Part shown: piece by piece, positions 38,266-47,448 of the stretch
How positions within the stretch are numbered: position 1 is the first letter of the stretch
Layout: each line of letters opens with the position of its first letter
The notes under the pieces: model-generated
Databases searched by the model: none
The model's input: the letters and a program-made list of their open reading frames with translations, nothing else
What the model was told of the DNA's origin: nothing
From: Ruminococcus sp. AF46-10NS
GTDB lineage: Bacteria > Bacillota > Clostridia > Lachnospirales > Lachnospiraceae
Assembly: GCF_003474435.1 (NCBI RefSeq)
Contig: NZ_QRNF01000002.1
Coordinates: 62,001-126,000, forward strand
Direction of reading: 5' to 3'
DNA: 64,000 bases
Program-made: the position numbers and the translations under genes

Positions 38266-39519
38266 TCAACTCTGCGGCTGTGTATCAATATAATCTACCA
38301 GATCCTCTTCATACAATTCCAAAAGTGTTTCTTTTTGTACACTTGCAGCAAAACCTTGTATTTTTAATCCGTTCTTTTTTACATAAGTGATCATATTCTG
38401 ACATCCTTCAGCAAAATCTTCTGTTACATCTATCATTTTTATAATGTCACTATGATCTGCAAGATAAGACAAAAGACTTATATAATGTGTCTCCATGACC
38501 TTTTCATCCGTTTCATCAATCATTTCATAAGGATCATGATCATCCAGAAGCGAAAGATACGGGTACTTCTCTCTGTCCCAGTTCATGCTGGAACCCGATG
38601 GCTCTGGAACAAAACCTGTGTTTACATTCGTATATGTGTCCGTATATACTGCACACCAGAGATCTCCCAGATCCATATTTTCCTTCTTCGAAAAGGCTTC
38701 TGCCCATTGGATGAATTCTTTATAATCTGTAAGTTTATCAAGCGATACATATGCTGTATACCAGTCCGTATCACTGTACTGTTCGATCTCCTCTTTAGAT
38801 GCCCGGATGCTATCTTTTTTCCGTTCTTTTCCATCTATCTTCGTCTCAGTTCCGTCAGAATTAACTTCCCACGCCTCCCAGGCTTCTTCATCTCCCGGAA
38901 GATAAAAACGCCAGCCAGGAACCTTAAGCACATTATTATCATATAACGTAAGTTTTCCCCGGACAAGTTTACCGCTGACAGACGTAAACTTCCCATTTCT
39001 GCTTACTGTTTGCGGAATTGTAATATCATACACACCGTACCCCCTGTCAACAGCATTCACCTGATCTCTCCTGTTTCCCGCAAGAAACAATTCTGAATAT
39101 ACAGAAAGATCCAGGCTCATTCTGGTAGTTTTAATATCTGTATTTTCCGAATTCTCCCCGACAACTTCATTTGGATCATAAAATAATGCTGAAACCACTT
39201 TCGGAAATATGAAAACCGCTCCCAGGATAACAGCAAGGATAACACAGCCAACCGCTATTCCTGTTTTCAGAAGAGCTCTGCGCACTGCTTTTCGTATTTC
39301 TTTTATAAAACGTTCGTTTTCTATTTTCTGTTCTTTATCTGTTCCCGAAAAAACATCCGTTTTCTCCGGTTCCAGATCTTCCATGCCTGGAATCTCTCCT
39401 TCTTCGTAAAGATACTCACTGATCGCATCCTGACGTTCAATATCTGCTGCTATCTTTTTTTTCGTTTCTTCATCCAGCTGACCTTCTTTATATAATTTCA
39501 AAAGTTCCCGGTATGTCAT
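38266..39519 (-). CDS. anti-sigma factor, single-pass membrane protein
   Basis: Putative anti-sigma factor controlling the ECF sigma factor upstream. ATG at 39519 with GGAGG nine bases before it; a GTG at 39528 sits too close to that site. Residues 1-80 are cytoplasmic and acidic (MTYRELLKLYKEGQLDEETKKK). One membrane helix lies at about 85-108 (GIAVGCVILAVILGAVFIF), and the rest is extracellular and soluble. The outer domain fits the sigma factor regulator C-terminal class known from Firmicutes; that fit is from general resemblance. The trigger is unknown. 417 aa, five-base gap to the sigma gene. Confidence 0.75.
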   Translation of the reverse strand: MTYRELLKLYKEGQLDEETKKKIAADIERQDAISEYLYEEGEIPGMEDLEPEKTDVFSGTDKEQKIENERFIKEIRKAVRRALLKTGIAVGCVILAVILGAVFIFPKVVSALFYDPNEVVGENSENTDIKTTRMSLDLSVYSELFLAGNRRDQVNAVDRGYGVYDITIPQTVSRNGKFTSVSGKLVRGKLTLYDNNVLKVPGWRFYLPGDEEAWEAWEVNSDGTETKIDGKERKKDSIRASKEEIEQYSDTDWYTAYVSLDKLTDYKEFIQWAEAFSKKENMDLGDLWCAVYTDTYTNVNTGFVPEPSGSSMNWDREKYPYLSLLDDHDPYEMIDETDEKVMETHYISLLSYLADHSDIIKMIDVTEDFAEGCQNMITYVKKNGLKIQGFAASVQKETLLELYEEDLVDYIDTQPQS

Positions 39520-39524
39520 AATGT

Positions 39525-40016
39525 TCACCCTCCTTGCTGCTCCATATATTTTTTCAGTTCCTTTTTTGCTCTGTATGCCAGCACGCGGACATTTTCCGGT
39601 GTTATATGAAGAACTGCCGCTATCTCTTTCTGGGAAAAATCTCCAAAATACTGCAGCAATAGGATCTCTCTTTTTTTTATATCCAATTTTTTCAGAGCCT
39701 GATAAAGCTGCAGTTTCCGTTCATTTTCAATCATATTGGCAAGGAGATCTTTTTCCTCATCTGACCTTTTCATTTCTTCTTCAAGAGAAACATTCCTGGA
39801 TGCTTTTTCCCTGTAATTAAAAAAAAGATTTCTGGCTACCATATAAAGCCAGGCCCGGATATTTCCATGTTCTTCCGGAAGTGACAGCAATGCTTTTAAA
39901 AAGGTTTCCTGAGTAAGATCTTCGGCTATATGATGATTTCTGCTAAGAGAATATATGTACAGATATAATTCTCTATGGTATTTTTCATAAACTAATGTCA
40001 GCAGTTTCTGTTCCAT
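39525..40016 (-). CDS. ECF-type RNA polymerase sigma factor
   Basis: Sigma-70 family extracytoplasmic-function sigma factor, 163 aa. Region 2 is LVYEKYHRELYLYIYSLSRNHHIAEDLTQETFLKAL (about 8-43) with NIRAWLYMVARNLFFNYREK; region 4 is LDIKKREILLLQYFGDFSQKEIAAVLHITPENVRVLAYRAKKELKKYM. It precedes its putative anti-sigma factor. A TGTAAC element in the upstream region resembles ECF -35 boxes, so autoregulation is possible but unproven. Confidence 0.92.
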   Translation of the reverse strand: MEQKLLTLVYEKYHRELYLYIYSLSRNHHIAEDLTQETFLKALLSLPEEHGNIRAWLYMVARNLFFNYREKASRNVSLEEEMKRSDEEKDLLANMIENERKLQLYQALKKLDIKKREILLLQYFGDFSQKEIAAVLHITPENVRVLAYRAKKELKKYMEQQGG

Positions 40017-40161
40017 ATTTCTCCCCTTTCTCCTGTCTTCACTTATATAACAGCTATATCGGAAAAATGTTACATCTGCATGCAGTAGAAAAAATATTTT
40101 TCTGATGATATACTGTAAACTGCAAAAACTTTCATCAATCTCAGAAAAGGAACTTTTTTAT

Positions 40162-41058
40162 ATGCAAAGAATCATTCACTATACCGTCAAAGCCCAGGAT
40201 TCAGGTCTCACGATCCTTGCATTTCTTAGAAAAAACGGCTTTTCCAAACATATATTAACAACTATGAAGCGGGCAGAACATGCCATTCTCCTTAACGGAC
40301 TTCCGGCTTTTGGACGAACGATTTTAAAAGAGCAGGATGTTCTTAAGATCCTTGTCCCGGAAGAGGTCGGGCCGGAAGAATCTATTATTCCGGTAAAAAT
40401 CCCTCTGGATATCCTGTACGAAGATGAGGATATCCTGGTTCTTAACAAACCGGCAGATATGCCTGTTCACCCTTCTGCCGGAAATTATGAGAACACTCTG
40501 GCAAACGGAGTTGCCTGGTATTATAAACAGCAGGGGAAAACTTTTGTTTACCGCTGCATCAACCGCCTGGACCGCGACACCACAGGAGTTCTTGTACTGG
40601 CAAAAAATCCTCTCAGCGGTGCCCTGCTCTCAGCACAGATGAAACAGCGCCAGATCCGACGCACTTATCTTGCGCTCACAGACGGGATTCCTCCTAAAAA
40701 AGGTACTATTTCCGCACCGATCGCCAGAATGGATGATTCCGTAATTACCAGAGAAGTAAATTTTGAGCATGGAGAAACCGCTGTCACCCATTATGAACGG
40801 TTGGATGTCAATAATGGATATTCCCTTGTGGAACTTCATCTGGATACCGGACGAACGCATCAGATCCGTGTCCATATGAAATATATCGGATGCCCTCTTC
40901 CCGGAGATTTTCTCTACCATCCGGATTTTGACAGGATCAGCCGGCAGGCTCTTCACTCCTTTCAGCTGGAATTTACCCATCCCATAACTGGGAAACCCAT
41001 GCGTTTTCTGGCACCTGTACCGGAAGATTTCCTGAATGCATTTCATTTTCACTACTGA
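40162..41058 (+). CDS. RluA family pseudouridine synthase
   Basis: rRNA or tRNA pseudouridine synthase of the RluA/RluC/RluD group, 298 aa from the ATG at 40162 (AAGGAAC upstream). The catalytic Asp is in CINRLDRDTTGVLVLAK (about 135-151). VLNKPADMPVHPSAG and LDTGRTHQIRVHMKYIGCPLPGDFLY are family motifs. Residues 1-60 look like a weak S4-type RNA-binding domain. The exact target uridine cannot be told. Confidence 0.93.
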   Translation: MQRIIHYTVKAQDSGLTILAFLRKNGFSKHILTTMKRAEHAILLNGLPAFGRTILKEQDVLKILVPEEVGPEESIIPVKIPLDILYEDEDILVLNKPADMPVHPSAGNYENTLANGVAWYYKQQGKTFVYRCINRLDRDTTGVLVLAKNPLSGALLSAQMKQRQIRRTYLALTDGIPPKKGTISAPIARMDDSVITREVNFEHGETAVTHYERLDVNNGYSLVELHLDTGRTHQIRVHMKYIGCPLPGDFLYHPDFDRISRQALHSFQLEFTHPITGKPMRFLAPVPEDFLNAFHFHY

Positions 41059-41133
41059 AAAAAAGCTGTCACAAGTTACAGGCAATCCATTATGACCTAA
41101 AAACAGCTGTCCTGATCCAGGAGTTTTCACTAA

Positions 41134-41163
41134 ACAGGATAACAGCCCACAGCTATATCCTGT
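41134..41163 (-). terminator. possible terminator after coaX
   Basis: Minus strand ACAGGATA, 14-base loop, TATCCTGT, then TTTAG. The tail is short. This rluA-coaX gap holds several partly overlapping CAGCTGT dyads. Confidence 0.4.
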
Positions 41164-41213
41164 CTCTTTGAAAACATCTTCCGAATCCGAGACAGCTGAT
41201 TTCTCATTTTTCT

Positions 41214-41978
41214 TTATTTGTTTTTCTCGTAGATCACAAGAAGTCCCTTAAGCAGAAGATCCTCGTCCAGGATAACTTCTTTCTTACAATGGGAAACGAT
41301 CTTTTTCGCCAGTCCGCCTGTTGCAATAACTGTTGTTTTCTCCCCAAGCTCTTCTTCCACACGGTCGATAATTCCGTCGATGGCTGCCGCATTGCTGTAA
41401 AGCACACCGCTCTTCATACACTCGACTGTGTTCTTGCCAAGCACATGTTTCGGAGCATCTATACTGATGCCGCTAAGCTGTGAGGCTCTCGCTGTCAGTG
41501 CGTCCAGGGAAATTCCAATTCCCGGCATGATCATACCGCCAATATACTGTTTCTTATTGTTGACAACAGATACTGTAGTAGCTGTTCCCATATCGATCAC
41601 AATAAACGGAACCGGATATTCATTTAATCCTGCCACTGCATTGGCTACAAGATCTGCACCAAGCTGTCCCGGATTATCCATCATGATATTTAAACCGGTT
41701 TTAACTCCAGGCCCAAGAACCATGACTTCTTTTTTCAGGATTTTTTCCGCTGCCAGTTTTGCAATATTGGTGATCTGTGGAACAACAGATGAGATAATAC
41801 ATCCCTCAATATCCGTTTTCTTAATATGGTAAATGTCTAATACCGTTTTCAGATCCACAGCATATTCCAGCTCTGTCTTGGTACGCACAGTGGAAAGCCT
41901 CTCAATGAAATATGTCTTCTTATCATCAATACATCCGACAACAATATTTGTGTTTCCAATATCAATTGCTAAAATCAT
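41214..41978 (-). CDS. coaX: type III pantothenate kinase
   Basis: First step of CoA synthesis, K+ dependent and not feedback-inhibited by CoA. 254 aa. Phosphate loops: LAIDIGNTNIVVGC (about 3-16), GADLVANAVAGLNEYP and VIDMGTATTVSVV. Downstream of the putative pantothenate transporter and coaBC, which makes a vitamin B5 salvage block. Confidence 0.96.
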   Translation of the reverse strand: MILAIDIGNTNIVVGCIDDKKTYFIERLSTVRTKTELEYAVDLKTVLDIYHIKKTDIEGCIISSVVPQITNIAKLAAEKILKKEVMVLGPGVKTGLNIMMDNPGQLGADLVANAVAGLNEYPVPFIVIDMGTATTVSVVNNKKQYIGGMIMPGIGISLDALTARASQLSGISIDAPKHVLGKNTVECMKSGVLYSNAAAIDGIIDRVEEELGEKTTVIATGGLAKKIVSHCKKEVILDEDLLLKGLLVIYEKNK

Positions 41979-42008
41979 AATTTTCTTTTCCCGTCTTTTT
42001 CAAAATAA

Positions 42009-42640
42009 TCATGCTTTTTTCCGGCCAAGCTGTGATGCCGGAATCAGGTGGGCCTTGGAAAGTGCTGCTCCTACTGCGCCGGTGATCACTGTAGAAGAGA
42101 TCATTTCACAGACAGCATTGATTCCTACCATCAGGCAGCAGCCGATGATAATGTTATGACCACCCATCAGATTTTTAACATAATCAGTATTTCCAAACAG
42201 TCCCACAAGCGCAGTCATAAAGAACAGTGTGTTCAGAAACGCCGAAAAGAATCCTGTCACTGCACAGGCCACATATGTATTGCTGACTTTACGCATGCCT
42301 TTAAAAATAAATCCAAGGCAGATACCATCCAGAAGACGTGGTACAAAACGCTGGACAAAAGCGAACACCGGATTGATACCGAATAATACAACTCCCATGG
42401 CACTGGAACCGCCTACGCCAATACACTGCAGGAAACTGGTGAGACCGAAGATCGCACCTGCACTGCTCCGCCGACAGGCCCGAGAACCACTGCACTGATC
42501 GCTACCGGGATCACATTAAAAGAAATCGCCAGCGGTCCAATGTTCAAATAACCAAGCGGTGTGTAAGCCATCAGCAGAAGAATTGCCGCCATCAGGCCAA
42601 GTAAAGTAAGCTGTGCTGTTGTAAATCTGTTACTTTTCAT
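42009..42640 (-). CDS. panT: ECF transporter substrate-binding (S) component, probably for pantothenate (frameshifted)
   Basis: Small multi-helix S component that captures a vitamin for a shared ECF energizing module. The first 66 residues (RFTTAQLTLLGLMAAILLLMAYTPLGYLNIGPLAISF, VLGPVGGAV) are in one frame and the rest (SSAMGVVLFGINPVFAFVQRFVPRLLDGI) in another. One base missing at about 42464 accounts for this and restores AGAIFGLTSFLQCIGVGG, about 210 aa. Pantothenate specificity is inferred from its place between coaBC and coaX. Confidence 0.82.
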
Positions 42641-42736
42641 TTTTACTTCCTCCTTGTTACCGTTCCGTCTCGAAAAGAAACTTCAGTAATACAACACATA
42701 CACTGAAACTTTCTTACGGATACAATACGGTGATGG

Positions 42737-42799
42737 AAAACGGATATTTTTTATCCGTTTTACTTAAATGCAGACCGGATATTTTTAAATGATCCGGTC
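42737..42799 (-). terminator. two tandem hairpins after coaBC
   Basis: GACCGGAT/ATCCGGTC (42773-42799) and AAAACGGATA/TATCCGTTTT (42737-42761), both perfect dyads. On the minus strand the second ends in TTTT. The two share an ACCGGAT or ACGGAT core. Confidence 0.55.
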
Positions 42800-42820
42800 A
42801 TTTCCATGCTGCGATCCCGC

Positions 42821-44014
42821 TTATTTCATAAGTGAGATAATCTTATCCAGGATCTTCAACGCTGCATCCTCCTTGCTCATAAGCGGGAGTGACACTTCCT
42901 CATCCTGTGTAATCAGAGTCAGAACATTGGTATCGCCCTGGAATCCTGCGCCTTCTACTTTCAAGTTGTTGGCTGCCACCATATCCAGGTTCTTTTTCTC
43001 AAGTTTAGCTCTGGAATTACCGATCATATCTTTCGTTTCCATGGAAAATCCGCAGAGGAACTGGCCGTTCTTCTTATGCTGGCCAAGATATTTCAAAATA
43101 TCATCTGTCCTCTCAAGTTCTATGGAAACCTGATCATCTTTTTTCTTAACTTTATCCTCGCTGACCTGCTTCGGGCGGTAATCAGCCACTGCCGCAGCCT
43201 TGATGATAATATCCTGCTGGTCACTTACTCCTGTCACTGCTTCAAACATATCCCTGGCTGATGTCACAGGAACTACTTTCACAAAAAGCGGTGGCTCAAT
43301 TGCAGTAGGTCCGCTTACCAGCGTGACCTCCGCACCGCGAAGCATCGCCATCTTTGCGATAGCATAGCCCATTTTTCCGGAGGAATGGTTTGTCAGGCAC
43401 CGGACAGGATCAATAGCCTCCTGCGTAGGACCTGCTGTGACGAGGATTTTTTTGCCGGAAAGATCTTTCTCAAAGGCTACTTCCCTCAGAATATATTCCA
43501 GCAGTGTCTCCGGCTCCGGCATCTTACCTGCACCTGTATCTCCGCAGGCAAGATATCCGCTGGCCGGTGTGATCACCTCATATCCGTAATGCTGCAGCTT
43601 CTTAATGTTATCCTGCACAATGGGGTTTTCGTACATGGCAGTGTTCATAGCCGGTGCAAAAATCTTCCGGCATCTGCATGCCATAACAGTTGTTGTAAGC
43701 ATATCATCAGCAAGGCCATTGGCGATCTTTCCAATTACATTGGCACTTGCAGGTGCGATCATCACAACATCTGCTTTCTTCGCAATGGAAACATGCTCTA
43801 CCTGAAACTGAAAATTCCGGTCAAACGTATCTACCAGACATTTATTGCCGGTAAGTGTTTCAAAAGTGATCGGATTGATAAAATTCGTGGCATTCTCTGT
43901 CATCAGCACATGGACATCTGCATGAAGCTTCTGAAGTGCGCTGGCCAGATATGCGATCTTGTATGCAGCGATACTTCCTGTGATTCCAAGAAGCACTGTT
44001 TTCCCTTTCAGCAT
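42821..44014 (-). CDS. coaBC: bifunctional phosphopantothenoylcysteine decarboxylase / phosphopantothenate-cysteine ligase
   Basis: Middle two steps of CoA synthesis. 397 aa. The N-terminal flavin decarboxylase (CoaC, 1-180) has LLGITGSIAAYKIAYLAS, ATNFINPITFETLTG, catalytic-loop PAMNTAMYENP and ASGYLACGDTGAGKMPEP. The C-terminal ligase (CoaB, about 190-397) has ILVTAGPTQEAIDPVRCLTNHSSGKMGYAIA and AAAVADYRP. It starts 15 bases after the cyclophilin gene. Confidence 0.97.
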   Translation of the reverse strand: MLKGKTVLLGITGSIAAYKIAYLASALQKLHADVHVLMTENATNFINPITFETLTGNKCLVDTFDRNFQFQVEHVSIAKKADVVMIAPASANVIGKIANGLADDMLTTTVMACRCRKIFAPAMNTAMYENPIVQDNIKKLQHYGYEVITPASGYLACGDTGAGKMPEPETLLEYILREVAFEKDLSGKKILVTAGPTQEAIDPVRCLTNHSSGKMGYAIAKMAMLRGAEVTLVSGPTAIEPPLFVKVVPVTSARDMFEAVTGVSDQQDIIIKAAAVADYRPKQVSEDKVKKKDDQVSIELERTDDILKYLGQHKKNGQFLCGFSMETKDMIGNSRAKLEKKNLDMVAANNLKVEGAGFQGDTNVLTLITQDEEVSLPLMSKEDAALKILDKIISLMK

Positions 44015-44028
44015 CCTTCTTCCTCCTG

Positions 44029-44853
44029 TCAGTCAACCATGCGGATACTTTCGATCACCGGCTGCTGATCATCTGCTATACTTCCGTTGCTGTCTGTCGG
44101 TTTTGCATCCTTGCTGATCCTATCCACAACATCCATTCCTGAAGTTACATGCCCAAATGCTGCATAATCTCCATCCAGATATGTTGAATCAGACTGCACG
44201 ATAAAAAACTGTGAACTTGCACTGTCTGGATCTGAGCCACGGGCCATGGAAATAGTTCCACGAACATGGGAAATATCATTCTTTACACCATTATTGGTAA
44301 ACTCTCCCTTGATATCCTCGTTGGCTCCGCCTGTTCCGTCACCATTCGGATCACCGCCCTGGATCATAAACCCATCGATAATACGGTGGAAAGTCAGTCC
44401 GTCATAAAAATTATCCTGTATCAGTTTCACAAAATTGGTAACTGTGATCGGGGCTGTATCTGCATCCAGTTCCACATCAATCTCTCCGTAATCCTTCACC
44501 TTGATTTCCGCATGATGTGTTCCTGTAAGCTGACTGCTGGTATCGATCACAGTGGTTCCTGCCATGGCTGCATCCTCGGAACCATCAGAGAAATCGCTGG
44601 AAAAGTCCTGACTGTCTTCACTGTCGTCCTGTACTGAATCTGTAAATCCAGCTTCTTTTGCATCTTCCTCAGATGCCACATCAGAACCTGGCGCATCTTC
44701 CAGACCTTTCTGACCCTCTGATGTATCCTCATCCGACTTCTCTTCTTTCTGATCCGATGATTTATCTGATGAATTCTCTGTACTTCCGCATCCTGCCAGC
44801 ATTCCTGCAGTCAGAACTGTAGCAAATAATACGGATAAAACCTTGCGTTTCAT
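44029..44853 (-). CDS. cyclophilin-type peptidyl-prolyl isomerase, lipoprotein
   Basis: Surface-anchored cyclophilin, 274 aa from the ATG at 44853 (GGAGG nine bases upstream; another ATG two codons earlier is too close). Signal peptide with lipobox LAGC (Cys at about 21), then an acidic Ser/Asp/Glu-rich linker to about residue 105. The cyclophilin barrel follows: TFHRIIDGFMIQGGDPNGDG, GTISMARGSDPDSASSQFFI and AAFGHVTSGMDVVDRI. The catalytic Arg is in FHRI. Likely helps fold exported proteins. Has its own promoter. Confidence 0.93.
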   Translation of the reverse strand: MKRKVLSVLFATVLTAGMLAGCGSTENSSDKSSDQKEEKSDEDTSEGQKGLEDAPGSDVASEEDAKEAGFTDSVQDDSEDSQDFSSDFSDGSEDAAMAGTTVIDTSSQLTGTHHAEIKVKDYGEIDVELDADTAPITVTNFVKLIQDNFYDGLTFHRIIDGFMIQGGDPNGDGTGGANEDIKGEFTNNGVKNDISHVRGTISMARGSDPDSASSQFFIVQSDSTYLDGDYAAFGHVTSGMDVVDRISKDAKPTDSNGSIADDQQPVIESIRMVD

Positions 44854-44944
44854 TATCATAGTCCTCCTTATCAGATCCTGAAAAAGCATTCCTTCCATGT
44901 TTTTTCAGATGAGTTTTTTAACTCTCCCCCTGTAAGCTTTCCTC

Positions 44945-44973
44945 AGTTTAACATTATCTTTTCACAAAGTCAA
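44945..44973 (-). promoter_or_regulatory. promoter for the cyclophilin-coaBC group
   Basis: Minus strand TTGACT, 17-base spacer, TAAACT. Confidence 0.55.
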
Positions 44974-44999
44974 CTTTGCAGAAGCGTTCTTGTTTTATC

Positions 45000-45028
45000 T
45001 TGTATCTCCCTCACTTCTCTGCTAAAAT
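45000..45028 (+). promoter_or_regulatory. promoter for luxS
   Basis: TTGTAT, 17-base spacer, TAAAAT, 60 bases ahead of the luxS ATG. Confidence 0.5.
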
Positions 45029-45087
45029 AATCCATGGAGCTATATAATACTTCCAACTCCGGTTATATCAGAAAGCGAGGAACCCAA

Positions 45088-45567
45088 ATGGAAAAAATTA
45101 CAAGTTTTACCATAGACCACATTAAGCTTCAGCCAGGTGTCTATGTTTCACGTAAAGATCCGGTAGGTGATCAGGTCATCACAACTTTTGATATCCGCAT
45201 GACCTCCCCCAATGAAGAGCCTGTTATGAATACAGCAGAACTCCATGCCATGGAGCATCTTGCCGCTACTTTTCTCCGAAACCATAAAGAATTCGGACCA
45301 AAAGTTATCTACTGGGGTCCTATGGGATGCCGTACAGGCAACTATCTTCTCCTCAACGGCGATTATGAATCCAGGGATATTGTTCCTCTTATGATCGAAA
45401 TGTTTGAATTTATCCGTGATTTTGAGGGAGAGATTCCGGGCGCATCTGCGAAAGACTGTGGCAACTATCTGGATATGAATCTGGGTATGGCTAAATATCT
45501 GGCCAAAAAATTTCTGGATGAAGTTCTCTATGATATCAAACCAGACCGCCTTGTATATCCAGAATAA
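45088..45567 (+). CDS. luxS: S-ribosylhomocysteine lyase
   Basis: Cleaves S-ribosylhomocysteine to homocysteine and DPD, the precursor of autoinducer-2. 159 aa from the ATG at 45088 (GAGGAAC upstream). Metal ligands are in ELHAMEHLAATFLRNH (HxxEH) and the Cys of KDCGNYLDMNL; catalytic Cys in GPMGCRTGNYLL. No pfs/mtnN or cysteine synthesis genes are adjacent, so the role is methyl-cycle detoxification with possible AI-2 production. Confidence 0.97.
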   Translation: MEKITSFTIDHIKLQPGVYVSRKDPVGDQVITTFDIRMTSPNEEPVMNTAELHAMEHLAATFLRNHKEFGPKVIYWGPMGCRTGNYLLLNGDYESRDIVPLMIEMFEFIRDFEGEIPGASAKDCGNYLDMNLGMAKYLAKKFLDEVLYDIKPDRLVYPE

Positions 45568-45593
45568 AACGAATTTCATCTAACACTGAACAT

Positions 45594-45662
45594 AACAATA
45601 AAGAACCCTGTATCCTGCAGCATTTTTAAATTTAACTGCGGATAACAGGGTTCTTTATTGTT
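45594..45662. terminator. bidirectional terminator between luxS and the SH3 lipoprotein gene
   Basis: An 18-bp perfect dyad (AACAATAAAGAACCCTGT at 45594-45611 with its complement at 45645-45662) with A/T-rich outer ends that give U tracts on both strands. It serves the two convergent genes. Confidence 0.85.
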
Positions 45663-45673
45663 TTAATTAAGCA

Positions 45674-46189
45674 TTACTGTGCCTGAGCAGCATCTGCTCC
45701 CGTATCAGCAGCTGCTGCATCTGCAGTTGTGTCTGCAGCCGTGGCTCCTACAGGAGGCGTTGTACTCACATAATCGCCGGATGCATAACAGGTCTGGCCA
45801 TTATAATCCACACGGATCCAGCCGTTGGCACATACACCTGTGCACTTAAGGGCATCTCCGGAAAGTACTCCTGCAACAAATTCCGCATCCGCACTGGCAT
45901 CAGAACGTAAATTCACGCCCTCTACAGCATAATAGGTCTCTTCTTTCACTTCCACCGTGATGCCGCTTGGTGTCTGCTCTGTTGCTGTTGTTGAATCTGC
46001 AGCTGCTGATTCTGTGGCAGCATCAGCCTGTGGCTCGGGTGTTGCAGTTGGTTCCGGTGCTTCTGTAGGCTCTGGTGTAGGTGTTGCATCTACAACTGTT
46101 ACTACTGCATCTGTTCCTTCTGTATACCCACATCCCTGTGCCATAAAAGCTGCACCTAATACCAAAGCTAAAATACATTTTTTCTTCAT
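45674..46189 (-). CDS. lipoprotein with bacterial SH3 domain
   Basis: 171 aa. Signal peptide with lipobox AQGC (Cys at about 20), a low-complexity Thr/Pro/Glu spacer (TPTPEPTEAPEPTATPEP), an SH3_3 domain at about 85-140 (YYAVEGVNLRSDASADAEFVAGVLSGDALKCTGV, GWIRVDYNGQTCYASGDYV) and an Ala/Asp/Thr-rich tail. Such proteins usually bind the cell wall. The two Cys inside the SH3 domain could form a disulfide. No partner gene is evident. Confidence 0.85.
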   Translation of the reverse strand: MKKKCILALVLGAAFMAQGCGYTEGTDAVVTVVDATPTPEPTEAPEPTATPEPQADAATESAAADSTTATEQTPSGITVEVKEETYYAVEGVNLRSDASADAEFVAGVLSGDALKCTGVCANGWIRVDYNGQTCYASGDYVSTTPPVGATAADTTADAAAADTGADAAQAQ

Positions 46190-46371
46190 TGTCTATGGTT
46201 CCTCCTTATACGCCGGCACAAAAAACCAATATCCGGCAATTCGTCCAATAACCTTATCCCTAAATATACATGATTATGGCATATTATGCAAGTCGTTTCC
46301 TGCTTTGCTGTTCAATACATTTCCTGTGTATTTCAAAGATGCGGAACTGTACATGGACATATCTCTTTCTG

Positions 46372-47391
46372 CTATTCCTGCTCGGGATTTACTGGTTCAA
46401 ACAATACTCTTACCGTACCTCCGCAGATCATTCCCAGTTCTCCAATACCCTGGCCAAGTTCGTAGATATGTGTTTCCACTTCTTTGACATTTACTGCATA
46501 CTTACCAGCTTCAAACTCAACTTTTCCACCTCCGATACTTCCGACGGTCCTGCCATCACGGAATACAAACATCTTGCTTCCTGTACCTCTTGGGGACGAC
46601 CCTTTTTTCTCAATGATCGTAACCATCGTTCCCGGAACAGCGCAGCGTATGGCTGCCTCTACATCCTCATCGCAGTAAGTTCGGAAATGTCTGTTTTTTT
46701 CCTGAACGATCTCTGCCATAATACTGACGGCGATCTCAGCCGGCATCTGTCCTCCGATAGGCAGGCCGATCGGTGCATGAATCTGATCCAGCTGCTCCTG
46801 GGTGAAGCCTTCTGCCAGAAGCTTTTCCCGGGTGATCCTCACTTTTGTCTTGCTTCCGATCATTCCGAAATAGGCAAAAGGCCGCTTCAGGATCTGCCTC
46901 GCACAGGCAGAGTCTCCCATATGACCTCTTGTTACAACCACATAATAAGCGTTCTGATAGGACGGGATTTTTTCGGAAAGAGTCTCAAAATCGCCTGTGA
47001 TCCTCTCATCTGCCTCTGGAAAACGCTCTTTTGTAACAAAATCTGCCCTGTCATCCATCACAGTTATATGAAATCCAAGAAGCCGTCCGATTTCTGCAAC
47101 CGGCTGGGATACATGACCTCCGCCGAGGATGATCAGACGGGGATTTTTTTCATAGGTTTCCACAAAAATCTCCTGTTCTCCTGCTTTCATAACTCCTGTT
47201 CCTGCTGCCTGGGATACTGCATTTTTCAATATTGTTTTTTCATTTTGCAGCAACGCATTTTCGGAAGTGCCGGAACATTCAAAGTAATCTTCCTCTGCAA
47301 GATATTTAAGGCCTGCATTCTCTCCATTCAAAAGGATTCCTGTTTTTACGCGGCCGTTTTTTTCTACAATATCATAAATCTTCTGATACAT
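46372..47391 (-). CDS. xdhC: XdhC/CoxF family maturation protein for molybdenum hydroxylases
   Basis: 339 aa. XdhC proteins bind molybdenum cofactor and help insert it, with its sulfido or selenido ligand, into hydroxylases such as xanthine dehydrogenase. The Rossmann domain comes first (about 82-225: RLIILGGGHVSQPVAEIGRLLGFHITVMDDRADFV) and the CoxI-type domain last (about 245-335: GTMVTIIEKKGSSPRGTGSKMFVF, GSIGGGKVEFEA). In textbook XdhC the order is the reverse. It follows a cysteine desulfurase gene on the same strand, consistent with sulfur or selenium transfer. Confidence 0.88.
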   Translation of the reverse strand: MYQKIYDIVEKNGRVKTGILLNGENAGLKYLAEEDYFECSGTSENALLQNEKTILKNAVSQAAGTGVMKAGEQEIFVETYEKNPRLIILGGGHVSQPVAEIGRLLGFHITVMDDRADFVTKERFPEADERITGDFETLSEKIPSYQNAYYVVVTRGHMGDSACARQILKRPFAYFGMIGSKTKVRITREKLLAEGFTQEQLDQIHAPIGLPIGGQMPAEIAVSIMAEIVQEKNRHFRTYCDEDVEAAIRCAVPGTMVTIIEKKGSSPRGTGSKMFVFRDGRTVGSIGGGKVEFEAGKYAVNVKEVETHIYELGQGIGELGMICGGTVRVLFEPVNPEQE

Positions 47392-47448
47392 CTCTTACGT
47401 CCTCTCTTTTCAGCAATCTTGTTTCTGCCGCAGCTTTCCCTTACCCGT

